Assembly: GCF_020520425.1 (NCBI RefSeq)
Contig: NC_079492.1
Location: 142,480,361-142,544,360 of the forward strand
DNA length: 64,000 nt
Direction of reading: 5' to 3'
Source: Spinacia oleracea
Taxonomy: Eukaryota > Streptophyta > Magnoliopsida > Caryophyllales > Amaranthaceae
The translations under genes and the position numbers were made by a program. Under the pieces are notes generated by a model. That model had not been told where the DNA came from. It did not search any database and saw only the letters and a program-made list of their open reading frames with translations. Positions 33,101-45,558 of the stretch are shown here, in pieces (position 1 is the stretch's first letter; every line of letters starts with the position of its first letter).

Positions 33101-36100
33101 GTTGGCAAGTGGTAGAGATGTGATTAAACATGTACTGATTGGGTGCATTCTTTGTGTGTGTATGCATGTTCTATTTAATGGGGGGAGGGGATTGCTAGGG
33201 TGGAGAAGGCCTGGTGGCTACTGGATGAGGGAGCTTGAATGAAACTGCAGTTTTTCCCTACATTTGATCCACTTAACTAATTGTCAATACTGAGCAATCA
33301 AACCATGTCCTCTCCCAGTAGTAGCTTTTTGTAAGACTTCAAGACAAAAAAAAGGGCAGGCAAAAAGGAATCGAAACAAGATGAAAATCTTTTTTACACC
33401 AGAAATTTCTTATAATGAAATAAGATTTTGGCTCGTTGAATAATTAGAAGGAACCACATATTATTTTGCAAAGTTTATGTAATGTCTTTTGTCTTTCCAC
33501 GGTAGATCGAATAACCTTTAAATAGAAGTAGGTTGCAAACAAGGTTATCAATTTAATGACTAATACTATTATTTTATTTAAAAGGTTAGAATTGCGTAAC
33601 ACTGGTGTTCTAAACAAATCTCACATTTGGGTTTCTGCGCCTATATTAAGAGTAGTGGAGATTGAGAAAAAGTAAGAAAAATTGTGGGGACGGAGAAACA
33701 AACAGTAAGAGAATGTGTGAGGATGGAAAGAGAAAATTTCCTTAAAAGAATAAATGAGAGATGTAAGATAACAAAGAAGAACCAAGTTCCCGCGGGAGAT
33801 TAGTCCACTCGTCGAAGGCGGTTGGAACTCCTCGTAGTAAAACCAAAAAAGCATAGAAGAACCAAGTATTATTATTCATTGGCACCAATGCACCATTCAA
33901 CACCATGTTCAAAAGAGAAGAAAGAAATTAGTACGAAGTACTAAGGAGCGCCTTAGTTTTTTTTATGTTAAGAAATATATTTCCCACCTGATTAGGAAAA
34001 TATGGAAAAAGAATGCGATCTAATTTAGGAAAATTATCGCATAACACTCTATGCTTGAGGTCATTTTTCAAAATGAATTTATCATCTTATCCATATTTCA
34101 ATGTTTGATTACCCCTGAAGTGGAAAAATGTCAATAAATAGGATGGTTGATCAATGATGTTACTCATAAAATGGCCTGATGAAAAAAGAGAGGAAAGCTA
34201 TTAGTATTAAGGAGCTCTCCGACAAGATATTGTATTTAATATTAAAAAATGTTACTTTTCCTACTTGATTAGGAAAGTATGGAATATAAATGGGATTTGT
34301 TTAGGAAAAATATCCCGTTAAGTTCATTGGTCATTTCCGAATTTCAGGGTAGCCTTGAAGTGGAAAAATGTTTGTAAATCGGATAGAAGAGGAATGGTGC
34401 TGCTCATTAAATAACCATGATTCTTTCACTTCTATATCATTAGATCTCTTCTGTTCTTCATCATCACCATGATTACCACGGTACAACTAACGTCCCTTGT
34501 CTCTCTTTCCTCATCACCATCATATTCACTGTCACCTCCCCTTCCTGACCCCCTCATCTTGAGGAGTCCTTGATTAGGTCTTTTTACCACATCTAAATTA
34601 TCTCAGTAAGAAGGTGAAAGACAGAAGAAGAGTAAGCTGCGCGAGAGAAAGTAGAACATTAGTAGCAGCAACCACTTGCTACCCATTTCATTTTTCAGTC
34701 AACTCAGGACAAGATAACGAGACAGGAGAGTATCTAAAAAAGGTGATGGCTCAAAATCTAGAAGCCCAAGTTTGACTCTCTTTACCCAAAATTTCCAGTT
34801 ATCATGCATAGTACCTATCAATGTAATTTAGGTCTCCTCCTATTGACCGAGAATTGGTCAGAGGGGCTGGTAAAGAAAGAGCAGTTGGATGATAGTGGTG
34901 ATCAGAGGAGGTTTTAGAGAGAACAGGGCTTGGTAGATATGAGAGTTAGGCTTTGGTTTCGTTGTTGCTGTTCACTTCATGGTTAAATTATAAGATGGCT
35001 AAAATGTGAGGGTCATTTTTAATTACAGGGTAATATGGGATTATTTACCTTGTTTAAGAATGCTGCCAAAATATGCTTTGGAGAAATATGCTCTGCAGCA
35101 ATGTGCTCTGTAGCAATATGCTGTAATTTCTCTTTTCATTTCCCTCTTTCCTATATTGCTTAATGACCTTGTTTCTGTTATCTAGTGTGAACTTTTTAAA
35201 GATTTTTTACTGTTTGAGAAATATACAAAGAGAGTTGTAGTTGAAGCCTGACGTTCTGAGCTTTTTCCTGGGCATATTCCCTATCTACCTTTTTTTTAAT
35301 AAAGATATGTCAACATATGCTATAGACAAAATGCATGTGTAGATGTTTACTATGCTTTCAGTTTGGTTTCTCTGGTAAAATTGCAAACTGTTCTCATGTT
35401 CTTTCAATGCTTTCAGTAGTGCCCATTGTGAATTTCATGACCTGATTTTGAACTGTGCCGTTTTGCGTAATTTTTTTTATATTTTTTTTTCCGCTCACAT
35501 AAATTGATTTCATTTTCATTGCAGGTTTGCAATCTTGTGTGGTCTAAAAATGTCAATGAACTTGTCAGTACCCATGGATACTCCCAAAACCAAATAATTG
35601 TTTGGAGATATCCTAGCATGTCAAAGGTAATATTGTCAGGGTGTCAGTCTATGGCTGATTTGGTACAGTATCTTTTGTTTTTGTCTGTCTCTAATATATT
35701 TTTTTCTTGTACTTCAGTTAGCAACTCTTACAGGGCATACTTACAGGGTCCTCTATCTTGCAATTTCACCAGATGGGCAGGTGACTTTACAATATTTAAT
35801 TCTTGTTTTTTGTTTAAGCAAACCCCTTTTGTTTAGGGGGTAATTTAAAACTTATGTTCGTTCATTATTTTATTTTGGGTGTAAGTCATATCTTTAATAA
35901 TGGCTTCTGCTTTCAGACCATTGTAACTGGTGCCGGAGATGAAACACTCAGATTTTGGAATGTCTTCCCATCTTCCAAGTCTCAGGTTAGTTATCTTCTC
36001 AACGTCAAATGCGTGAGATATCATGGTATTCAATATCATTTTAAATCGCAGTTCTTACAGATTTATGAGATCATACAAATTTGACTACTGTCCAAATCAA

Positions 36101-37395
36101 CCAAAATAAAAGTTAAAATTTGATACTGATTCTTACTCCCTCCGTATTTATTTAAGGGATACACTTGGCCGGGCACGGGTATTAAGAAAAATAATTGAAA
36201 AAAATAAAGTAATAAAACAAGTGGGGTTGGATAGATATTTTAATAAGTAAAACAAATGGGGACCATGTCATTTTAGGGGGTAAGGGGTGTGGTTGGGGTG
36301 TGGTTGGGGTGTTTAATTAGATGGTGGAGTTGATAAGTTACCAAAAATGGCAAGTGTATCTCTTAAATAAATACAGAGGGAGTATAAAATAGAAACTAAA
36401 AAAAATATGAAAAGTTGTATCAGCAAGCAGTAAATCATTACTGAGAAGAATTGCATGCTCATACTGGGCACTCCCAACTGATCTCTAACTTATACCCTCT
36501 CTGATTATCTCCTATTATCATTTGCTAAAACAAAGTACAATTCACGCAATAATTTTCTGATTATCTCCTCTCTAACTGATGTCTATTTAATACCCTTTCT
36601 CACTTCTTTCCCTCTCACTTCTACCCAATTGGATGCTTTCCTCTTCGAGCTAAGAATAACAGACTAATTTGCATTACCAAGAGTCCCCCTTCTCCCCCTA
36701 TGCTAGTCTATTACAATTATTTGTTAGAAGGGGAAGCTCAGCTTCATTCCGGCCTTTTCATTCATCTTTACTTGGGGCTTTGACTGTCAAATTCTACCTC
36801 CAAGGCTCAACTGGGATGATGAGGACTGAGGAGTATGAGAGTGGGTTAGGTTTGTGAATTCTGAGGGCCAGCTCAGGATGGTGGATGTGGAAATTACATG
36901 GTGGATGTGGTATTTGGGTTCTGTTTGGTCATATTTGCTGACAGTATATCACATGGGTGTCATTGTTATAGTCCGATTGGGTATTTTATTTTCCTTCAAA
37001 AATGGTACATTGGAATTTTGTTCTTTTTTGGTGGTTAGAGATGAGCGGTAGTTATGTCAGTGCCATTCGTTTTTGTTTGGAAAACATATCATGGACTGAT
37101 GGTATGATGGCTGTAGTCTTTCAGTAAGTGTGGTTGCGTGGTTGTGCGGTTGGATTTCGAGGGGCTGAGGAGAGGGGTTACACGATACACCCACTTTCTA
37201 TTGCTCTTTTAGTGGAGTTCAACTGTGTTAATGCCAAAATTTTCGGCTCCCCCCAAATGTGTTTAGAAAACTTTGTACATTGATGTTTCTACTACTGTTG
37301 CCTGTTGCTATGCCTGAATGGACACCTTATTATGCATGCAGAACACTGACAGTGACCTCGGATTTCAATCACTTGGAAGAACTCAAATCCGGTGA
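30181..37395 (+). CDS. CCS52A: CCS52A / Fizzy-related (CDH1-type) WD40 activator of the anaphase-promoting complex
   Basis: Ten exons, all GT-AG and in phase 0: 30181-30732, 31105-31227, 31548-31652, 31787-31966, 32144-32206, 32292-32486, 35525-35626, 35718-35780, 35917-35985, 37342-37395; 501 residues. It recruits APC/C substrates for ubiquitination, and plant CCS52A drives exit from mitosis and endoreduplication. The C-box DRFIPSR is at residues 62-68. The NIFRFKTET and [13 protein letters not shown] segments precede seven WD40 repeats (about 190-485), which include [14 protein letters not shown] and [12 protein letters not shown]. The protein ends in the IR dipeptide that docks on APC/C. 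The N-terminus and the closing NTDSDLG...GRTQIR match CCS52A (FZR1/FZR2) rather than CCS52B. It is slightly longer than the usual ~475 aa because of a Ser/Pro/Gln-rich N-terminal stretch. Intron 6 (32487-35524) is unusually long. Confidence 0.95.
33900..34440. repeat. Diverged tandem duplication inside CCS52A intron 6
   Basis: Two ~260-bp blocks share, in order, TAGTA-TAAGGAGC, CTGATTAGGAAA-TATGGAA, TTTAGGAAAA-TATC, GGTCATTT and TGAAGTGGAAAAATGT. No element ends identified. Confidence 0.55.
36136..36382. mobile_element. Stowaway-like MITE in CCS52A intron 9
   Basis: Starts CTCCCTCCGTATTTATTTAA, ends TTAAATAAATACAGAGGGAG, with TA on both sides. Contains GGCCGGGCACGG. Same family as 42083-42406. 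Confidence 0.85.
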
Positions 37396-38397
37396 CATGT
37401 ACTACTACTACTACTAATCCTATTTATTGTAGAACCTTATACACATGTATTAATCAGCAAACAAGAGATTGCTCGTCTCTTGAAGGCTCCAGAAAAGGCT
37501 ACGCGAAAAAAGAAGAAGAAGAATGCATGATAGCGATTTGTCCTCCTCAGGCAAACCCTACGTACAACTTCTGGTCTGCTGCTGCTGCTGGTGCTGCTGC
37601 TGCTGCTGGTGGCCGGGTGCCTTGTATCTCATCTCAGAGCAAAGGGGAAGCCCCGACGATTTTGTCATTATAGTTGGATGGGAAATTACTTAATTACTAG
37701 AATATTTTTGTCTGTTTTACATGTATAGAGTGGGAGTTGTTGTTCTCCTGTTAAATACGGAGTATACTCCATAGGGGCCCCAAAGATGATCACGGTGCTA
37801 AATGTTCAATCTTTGTAAATAAGATGATTGTCACACGTACTTTTCTCATTTCTTATTTGAGAGCTATTTTCGTTCTCATTCCACGACCCTTTTTTTCTTT
37901 CTTTCTTTCTCATTCAGTCATTTATGTTACTTCCTAAGTACCAAGTAATATTTATCATCTCACAGTTTGAACCTTGCAGCTTCTGACTCCCGCCTAAACA
38001 TGGTTGTAGATTGGGCTGGCCCAAAGCCCAACATAAAAAACACCTAGCCCATGTACAAAGTTGTGGGCCGAATTTGGGCCGCATTTTTTTTGGAGTAAAG
38101 CACTGCATGGCTAGCCCTTACACCACAAAGCACACTGGATTTAGTTTTAAAACTTAGTCACGACGGCCCAGCCCAGCCCAAGGCACGTGGGCTTGGGTCA
38201 CATTATACATTTTTCGACCCAGCTTGTTACAAATGGTATGGTGTTGGTTGGGCCTGTGTGCTCAACCTAAAGCCCAATATGGCCCACAACCATCTTTACT
38301 CTCGCCTCGTCCTACGCACGATGGTTAGGTACCTTAAAATTTAAGAAGAAAACAGATCTACGTTGCCAAATTAGAGATGTACTCGCAATATTTATAC
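37396..38397. other. 3' region of CCS52A and GGCCCA-rich intergenic stretch
   Basis: The first few hundred bases are likely 3' UTR, with a (GCT)n microsatellite at 37577-37610. From 38010 to 38300, GGCCCA / TGGGCC motifs recur many times, often as inverted pairs. This looks like a dispersed repeat; no gene was seen. Confidence 0.4.
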
Positions 38398-40766
38398 AAA
38401 CTTTTGTATAAGGCGGTCTTACGAAAAAGACCGCCTTGATGGCAGCCAATATGCCACGTAACATCTGATGTGGCATGACTCATCAACCTTTTATTTTAAT
38501 CAAAATATAAATACACATTTTCTTCCCATTTTCATTTGAAAACCCTAATTCCTTTCTCTCTCCTCCAAAGCTCTCTGTCTCTCTCTCCTTCAATGCCGTC
38601 AACTTCTCATCAAAATTGACGACGGAGGTGGCGAAGGTGGTGGCGGAGCTCCTTCCCGTTCCACCGAGTAGCACGAGATGAAGGAGGAGCAACGGTGATT
38701 CTCTTCCTTTTCGACGCCACGGAGGAGCAACGGAGGTGGCTTGTTGAGGTAATTCCTCATCTCTCTCCTTCATCTGAATTTCTCTTTTCTATCTCCTCTG
38801 AAATTCTTCAATTTTTTCGATTTTGATTTTTGAAACCCTAATTTTTGATGATTTGAATAGAAGAAGCGGCGGCAGTGGTGGTGGTGGAGGAGGAGAACAG
38901 CGAAGTCGATTGTGGTGTTTAGCAGCGGGATCCTGGTGGCCGGCGGGATGGGGAAGCGAAAACCAGAGCGGCGAAGGAAAGAGAGGAATGAGAATCCGGC
39001 GTCGCCGCCTTGCCATCGTCGCAATCGAAGGTTGTCGGAAATCTAATCTCCTTTGCGCAACCTATAAATTTCCGGCTTCTCTCTCGCTCGAACTAAATCT
39101 TCAAGGTATGTAATTCATTTTTTTTATTGTTGTCGATTTTGATGGTTCAAGCTATGGTTATGCTGAAGTTTTTGGATTTTGATTTTTGATGTAATTAGGT
39201 CAACTCTTGAGATTTTGTTTTTGATTCGATTACGTTTTTGTTTCGCTTCGATTAAATTGATTAGGTTTTTGTTTAATCCTTTAGGTTTTTGGTGTCGATT
39301 AGATTGGATTGATTAGGTTTACTTTTTTCAGTTTTTTCAGTTTATGTGGATGTAATTGATTTGTTCTTGTTTCCGGCAGGAAGAGGAGGCTTTGCAGTGG
39401 TGGCGGTCTGGCTGATGGTTGTGCAGTGTTGCTGCTGCCGTGTGATGCCGATTATTGTGATAGAATCGCTGCAGACTGGGGATTCGTAGCTGGAAGCACT
39501 GGTGTTTTAGTTTTAGTTAAGAATTGTAATGTTTTAGTTACACTTTTTTTGTATTTAGTTAAGAATAATTATGTTTTAGTTTTAGTTATAATTCTGAAAT
39601 AATTGTTGATGGACTTATTTTCTATGTTTTAGTTATTAATTTTTAAGTTTTAGTCACGATTTTTTTGGTTTTAGTTAAGGTTTTTTGAGTTTTAGTTACG
39701 TATTTTTGAATTTTCATTCAAGGCTTTAGTTATGATTTTTCGAGTTTTAGTTATGATTTTATCGGTTTAAGTTACGATTTTCTTGGTTTTAGTTAACATT
39801 GTTTGAGTTTTAGTTATGTATTTTTGAGTTTCAGATAACGAATTTCAGATTTTTAGTTAAGATACAAATTTTTAAGCATTGAAAATAATTAGTTAAGCAA
39901 TTGAATCAATTAGTTAAAAATGAAACTAATAAGTTAAGCAATTGAATCAATTAGTTAAAAATGAAACTAATAAGTTAAGCTTCAGAACCAATTAGTTAAG
40001 CAATTAGTTAAGTAATGTAACATATTAGTTAAAGCATGCAACCAATTAGTGAAGCACTGAAATCAATTAGTGAAGCACTAGAATCAATTAGTTATGCACT
40101 GGATTTAATTAAGTTATCACTGGAACTAATTAGTTAAGTTTAAAATTCAATTAGTTAAGCAACGAAACTAATTAGTTATGCAACGAAACCAATTAGTTAA
40201 GTACTGAACCAATTAGTTAAGCACTGAAACCAATTAGTTAACCAATGAAATCAATTAGTTAAGCATTGCAACTAATTAGTTAAGATTTTATGAGTTTTAG
40301 TTAATAATAAGTTTGTTTAAAATTAATAACTATTTGACTCATAAGTTTAACTATTTGTCTTTATACCTTAACTATTTTGTTATTCAACTAGTTATGATTT
40401 TTATTAATTTTAGTTATGTTTTACACTAGTATAGTTATATAGTACCAAAAAAAAATTGAAAATTTTAATTTCAAAAAAAATTCGAATCGAAAAAATAAAA
40501 TTTAAGCCTGAAATTCAATTAGTTAAACCTGAAATCCATTTAGTTAAGCTTGAAGTCCAATTAGTTAAGCATAAAGTCCAATTAGTTAAGCCTGAAAAAA
40601 AAAATCGAAAAAAAATTTCAAAAAAAAAAAATTTCAAAAAAAAAATTTCCAAAAAAAATAATTACATGCTGACGTCAGCATGACGTCAGCACACGCGCCA
40701 ACATGGCTGCCAGCAAGACTGCCAACAAGGCGGTCTTTCCTGTGAGGCGGTCTCACACAAAAGTTT
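38398..40766. mobile_element. MULE-like non-autonomous element (2.4 kb)
   Basis: Ends AAACTTTTGTATAAGGCGGTC and the inverse GGCGGTCTCACACAAAAGTTT. Both are followed by a second AGACCGCCTT motif and GCAGCCA. The interior contains a CT-rich leader-like stretch, GC-rich segments with short frames on both strands (38600-39100) and a long TTAGTTAAG repeat. No transposase was recognised, and target duplication was not resolved. It may carry captured gene pieces. Confidence 0.6.
39500..40600. repeat. Degenerate (~22 bp) TTAGTTAAG tandem repeat
   Basis: From 39500 the motif TTTTAGTTA recurs irregularly. From about 39880 to 40290 it becomes AATTAGTTAAGCACTGAAACC-like units repeated roughly 20 times with changes, then trails off to 40600. 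Lies inside the MULE-like element. Confidence 0.8.
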
Positions 40767-41554
40767 CTCATTTATTTATGCATGGTTCCTTTTTAAGCTT
40801 ACCTGAATACGTAATAATTTGTAATTTTGCTTTGAACACGTATCATATTTCTAATTCATTATATGGATAAATTAGATATGTAGTAACTATAAATCCGTAA
40901 GGATGAATATGGTACTCATATTTGAAGTTAAATACGTTAATTAAAAGCTCAAACCCTTTTTTTCTTTAAAGGTAAAAATATATATCTCAAGTTAGCCAGT
41001 TCAATTCACGTACTTGAGTTACTCCCAAACATTTTTACAGCTGATAGAACTAAACTTTTAAGTCACAAGATGAGTATTTCACCAAACTTGACCAATTATA
41101 CGTAAAGATAGGGACAATAAATCAGCAATAATTAATGACGGATCGGACTAAGTGTCTAATTGTCTTGCACCCCTAATTAATCACAACATATAATAGTCCC
41201 AAAAACAATCAACGTGTATATACAAAAGTCCATGAATTTATAAATACTTTCAACCCCATCATAACATTGGGGGTGAGAGCGAAGGTGACTGATATTGACA
41301 AATTAAGTCACAAATACAAGCCATATATGATATACTACGTATGAATATATGATACGATGTAAGTGTAACTCTCCAAGATGTTCCGATCCGATGTAATTAA
41401 TTGGGGCTCCTTTAGCCACCCAAATTCTTGGTAGTTTTCGATTTACTAATTATATATATTTAATTACCTAAGATTGAGTTCTCTACTTGTACGTACATAC
41501 GTGTTATATACAAAATAAATCATGACTATATAATCAAATTTGTCATTGATTTAA
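40767..41554. other. Intergenic, between the MULE-like element and SGR
   Basis: AT-rich; likely includes the SGR 3' UTR near 41554. No gene or element ends recognised. Confidence 0.4.
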
Positions 41555-44500
41555 TTACGATGGCGGAATCGAAACGTCTCCAGGAAGTTGTTGTTGTTGA
41601 TGATGATGTTGTGATAATGAAGGAGTCCAAGTAATCAAATTAGTAGGTGGAAAGCAACATCTACATGGTTCCGTGCAAGGCTCTAATATTTCTTCCCATT
41701 TCGAGTTGCTTGTAAATGAAGCAACTTCTTCTTCTTCTTCTTCTTCGTCATCATCGTCATCTTGCTTGCTATCATGTTGATTTATCGTCATCATCATCAC
41801 CTTCTTCTTGTTTTTGGAAGTAAGGTCTAGTGCCTCATGGAGTGGGCCCCAACATTCGACTTTGTTGAATTCAGGGATACTTGAATGGAAATACACCATC
41901 ACCATTGCTTCTTGTAATTCTGGGTTGTTGTTGAACAAATTTTCGTCCCCATGCACAAATGCATTCAGTACCTGTCCATTTTCAACAAGTAAACTTCAGT
42001 ATGGAGTACGTACCTCATACTATATCTGTTTCATAATGATCTTTACAGTTGTTATTTGCATAAATATAAAGATAAAATAATACTCCTTCGTATTTATTTA
42101 AGAGATGTATTTGGCCGGGCACGGATATTAAGAAGAAGAATTCAATGAAATAAAGTAATAAAACAAGTGGGATAGATAATTTAATAAGTAAAACAAATGG
42201 AGGCCATGTCATTTTAGGGGGTGGGGGTGGGTGTAGTTATGAAATTATTTATTTAATAGGGTGGTGGGACATATAATATATTAGATACGGAGTAGATTAT
42301 TTAATTAGATGGTGGGGTTGATAAGTTACTAAAAATGACAAGTGTATCTCTTAAATAAATACGGCCAGGAAAAACAAATGTATCCCTTAAATAAATATAG
42401 AGGGAGTAAAAGTGTGTAAGAAGGTAGGTGATCGAGTTTAATTAAATATGGATAAAATAAAATTGATGTGTAAAAGGTTGGTGAGTAGGGTAAGAAGGTA
42501 AGAAAAAAAAAATTCATGTCTAAAAATAGTATAAAATACAACAAAAATTAAAACTATGTTCAACAAAAATTAACTAGTGATGGGGGCGTTTTATTGTCGT
42601 TTCATTTATGGATAAAACTATGTTCATCAAATTTTGCATATATAGACCTAATTCCTACATAAACAAAAATTCTAGCTTGGAAGATAGTATCGTTTACTTT
42701 GATTCCTACAACTACTTGTAGGTAGCCGGACTCTCCAAACACAACATGCATGTGGTTTATGTACCTGGGTGCAAAATATTTTTTAAATGAACATATCATT
42801 TTGTCCTAAAGAAGATATAGTAAATGAACATATAGTTCAATCAAAAGAACATATGGTTAACCCAAATTCTTATATGAGACTGTCATCACCATCAACTGAT
42901 GGTGAGACCAGTTCACACTTGCGAATTTAGTTATGTTACTTCTATAGTTTAGACATGTTACTTTTTTAAAAATTTTAGAGGAGGCCCATTCTCGATCAAT
43001 TAGACAAATAAAAAAAGAAAAAAGAAAAAAGAAAAGAACATTACAAAATGCAGGTTTGAAAATCTATGAAATGTTCAATAATTATGGTAGTGTCATAGTG
43101 TGGGGTAACTACCCTCCTGAAAAGTATTACTCGTATGTCTCGTACTGATAATTTTCTGATTTCTTTCCAACTTATTTAGCAATTGAAAAAATAAATGAAT
43201 AAAGATCCAAAATTACTAATTTGTTGTATTGAAAGAAAATCTTCAACATAACCACAACCAAGTATTAATTAATTTTCTTAAGATTCATATGCATTGATTC
43301 TACCCTTAAGTTTGGGTATGCCAGCGAAGTACTCCTATCTAAAGATATGTAAATAAACATATGTGATCGGAATTCTCGTTATTTTAACTATATGATATTC
43401 GATTTAGAAACAATCTTAGGTTCTCGTTATTTTAACGGAGTACATGATATCCGATTTAGAAACAATCTTAGGTTCTCGTTATTTTAACGGAGTACATGAT
43501 ATTCGATTTAGAAACAATCTTAGGTTCTCGTTATTTATTCGATTTAGAAAACAATCTTAGGTTGGCACCCACGCTGCCTGCGAAGTACTCCTATCTAAAG
43601 ATATGCAGATAAACATAAAAATTAGAAACAATCTTAGGTTGACACCCAAGTTGCCTGCGAAGTACTTCCTCCGTTCTTTTTTAAATGACACAATTATTTA
43701 GGCACGTTTGCCAATGCACGATTTCAAATATTAATATCTCCAATTTCGGAAAAGAAAAAATTATAAAAAGTTGATATTTAAAAAATACTTTGTATTTATT
43801 GAGACGAATCTAATAAGATACCACACGACTATATTTTTTTCTTAAGTATAAACTACAAAATCAAGTCAAATGAGCTTGTGTGAATAGTGTCCAAATCGCA
43901 ATTGTGTCATATAAATAAGAACAGATGAAGTATTTACTAATCTGTACATGACATTCAGTTTAGAAACAACTTTAGGTTTTCCATTCACGTTATTTCCATT
44001 TATTTCAGGAAAAAAAAATTCAAATAAGTTTAGAATTTCAGATAAGATAAGTTCATGAAAAATAATGGTTAAGCTTTTATAAGTTCTAATAAGTTCAGAT
44101 TGGTTCAAAAAAAATAAATGAAAAACAGGGATAGAACACAAACCATTACCCAAAATTGTATTGTGTTTCATTTTCCTTATGGAGTTTGTAGTGTAAGACG
44201 ATCTCACTTAACACTTATTAATTGTTTTAGCCCTCATCGGTTCAATTAGGTTGTGTTAATTTCTAACATAACACAAATTAATTAGGAGGGAGAGAGAGAG
44301 TAATTACCACAGGAAGCTCCTTGCAAAAGATGTAGTATCGCAATTTTGCACACAAATCTAAGAGGAAATGACCACCACTAATGTGACAATGAACATGTAG
44401 TGACATTTTCCCCTTCACTTTCTTCCATTCTGCCACCACCTCATCTCTATACAATTTGTTATACCATCCTTGCAACTACAAATTAAACATTTACCAATAA

Positions 44501-45120
44501 TTAACACCAAATTAAATTCCCCTGTTTTAAATTTTAATCAGCTAATTAAAATGAAATTTCTACGCGACTTACAGACTATTGAATATGATACGAACTTATC
44601 TGAACTTATAGGGCCTTATTTATATGACGTGATGTGAGACTGGCCATAAAATAGAAAGAAAAAAAAAATAGAATTACCTGGGAATTGTTAATAGTTTGAG
44701 AGATAGCCAAAGTGATCTTGGAGGTAATATCACTATGAGTAAGAGTATAAGTTCTGGGCAACTTTGGTGGGTGTTTCTCTTTCTCTTTATCAACTCCCAA
44801 GAACAATACTTTCAATTTTGATGCTTCAAATATTGCTGGCCCAAATAATCTCATCACCTGATCTCAAACATTCAATACCCAGAACGAGTTGTCACGTTAC
44901 TGGTTCAAATGTTCGATATACTATTAACATGACAATTAATTCCTGAAACCGGAAAAAGAATATGGAACAAGAGAGAGTTACTTACAGGGGAAGGAGATTG
45001 AGATTGGTTTCTCTTGGATGAAGATTTGCTACATCTGGAACTAAAAAGAGATGATTTATCTTCAGGAAAACAAGGTTTGAGCTTTGATGGTAGCAACATC
45101 GAGGCAGCCAAAGTAGTCAT
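41555..45120 (-). CDS. SGR: STAY-GREEN (SGR/NYE1) magnesium dechelatase
   Basis: Four exons, all phase 0: 45120-44986, 44857-44678, 44475-44308, 41971-41555; 299 residues. SGR removes Mg from chlorophyll a in the chloroplast, starting chlorophyll breakdown and helping dismantle light-harvesting complexes. The first ~45 residues are Ser/Lys-rich, like a transit peptide. The core (about 46-210) is highly conserved: RLFGPAIFEASKLKVLFLGV, PRTYTLTHSDIT, YRDEVVAEWKKVKGKMSLHV, HCHISGGHFLLDL, KVECWGPL. The C-terminal Cys-rich motif C-x3-C-x-C-C-F-P (residues 260-269) marks a true SGR rather than SGR-like. Unusual: an acidic D5E7 run (232-243) and an HHHQQQQ tract make it longer than the ~268-residue Arabidopsis SGR1. 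Intron 3 is 2.3 kb and full of MITEs. Confidence 0.96.
42083..42406. mobile_element. Stowaway-like MITE in SGR intron 3
   Basis: CTCCTTCGTATTTATTTAAG...CTTAAATAAATATAGAGGGAG with TA flanks (42081-42082, 42407-42408). It appears to have landed in an older element whose left end TATCTGTTTCATAATGATCTTTACA is at about 42022. A partial internal duplication repeats the AAATAAATACGG terminus near 42355. Confidence 0.75.
42867..42980. mobile_element. Fragment related to the minisatellite element at 48469-49270
   Basis: TTCTTATATGAGACTGTC, the CACCATCAACTGATGGTGAGACC hairpin region and TTACTTCTATAGTTTAGACATG match the right end of the larger element in inverse orientation. It is within SGR intron 3. 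Confidence 0.6.
43373..43562. repeat. ~52-bp tandem repeat (3.5 units) in SGR intron 3
   Basis: Units begin TTCTCGTTATTTTAACGGAG at 43421 and 43473, with variants at 43373 and 43525; each ends GATTTAGAAACAATCTTAGG. The flanking CTGCCTGCGAAGTACT...TATCTAAAGATATG block is also duplicated (43320s, 43576 and 43652). Confidence 0.85.
43665..43930. mobile_element. Stowaway-like MITE in SGR intron 3
   Basis: CTTCCTCCGTTCTTTTTTAA...AAATAAGAACAGATGAAG, flanked by TA. Same family as 24246-24767 but without the CACTA insert. Confidence 0.8.
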
Positions 45121-45558
45121 CACTCCAAATTAGTAATTTCCCAAATTGACTTACAAAAGTATCAATTAAATACTTGTATAATTAAGTGAATTAAATTTAA
45201 TTAATTGAAGCTCCAATAATTTAGGAAATACAAGAAGATTCTATTTGTAAGAAGAGAAATCTAGTGAAAAACAAAGGGAAAGGAAGATACTTTGAGTAAT
45301 TGGGTTGCTTAACTTAGCCGTCTAATTTTTTAATTTGGGAAACTTTGAAGTTTGGTTTTGCAAACTTTTCAAAAGAGAGAGAGGGAGAAAAGCGTGTAGA
45401 TTGTATATTCACAAGTTTTGGATTTTGATCAACCGGAATTGGAGGAAATTGCTTCAACTTACTAACTACTCTACTTGTTCTTGAAAGTGAGTTGTATATT
45501 ACACGTGTTTCATCTTTTGTGTGCTATTTTGTTAAGATCTGACCCATGAAACATCACG

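Noticed and set aside
38483-39113. Overlapping short frames on both strands in the GC-rich part of the MULE-like element
   Set aside because: Low-complexity Arg/Ser/Gly-rich translations on several frames at once; no convincing exon, though captured gene sequence remains possible.
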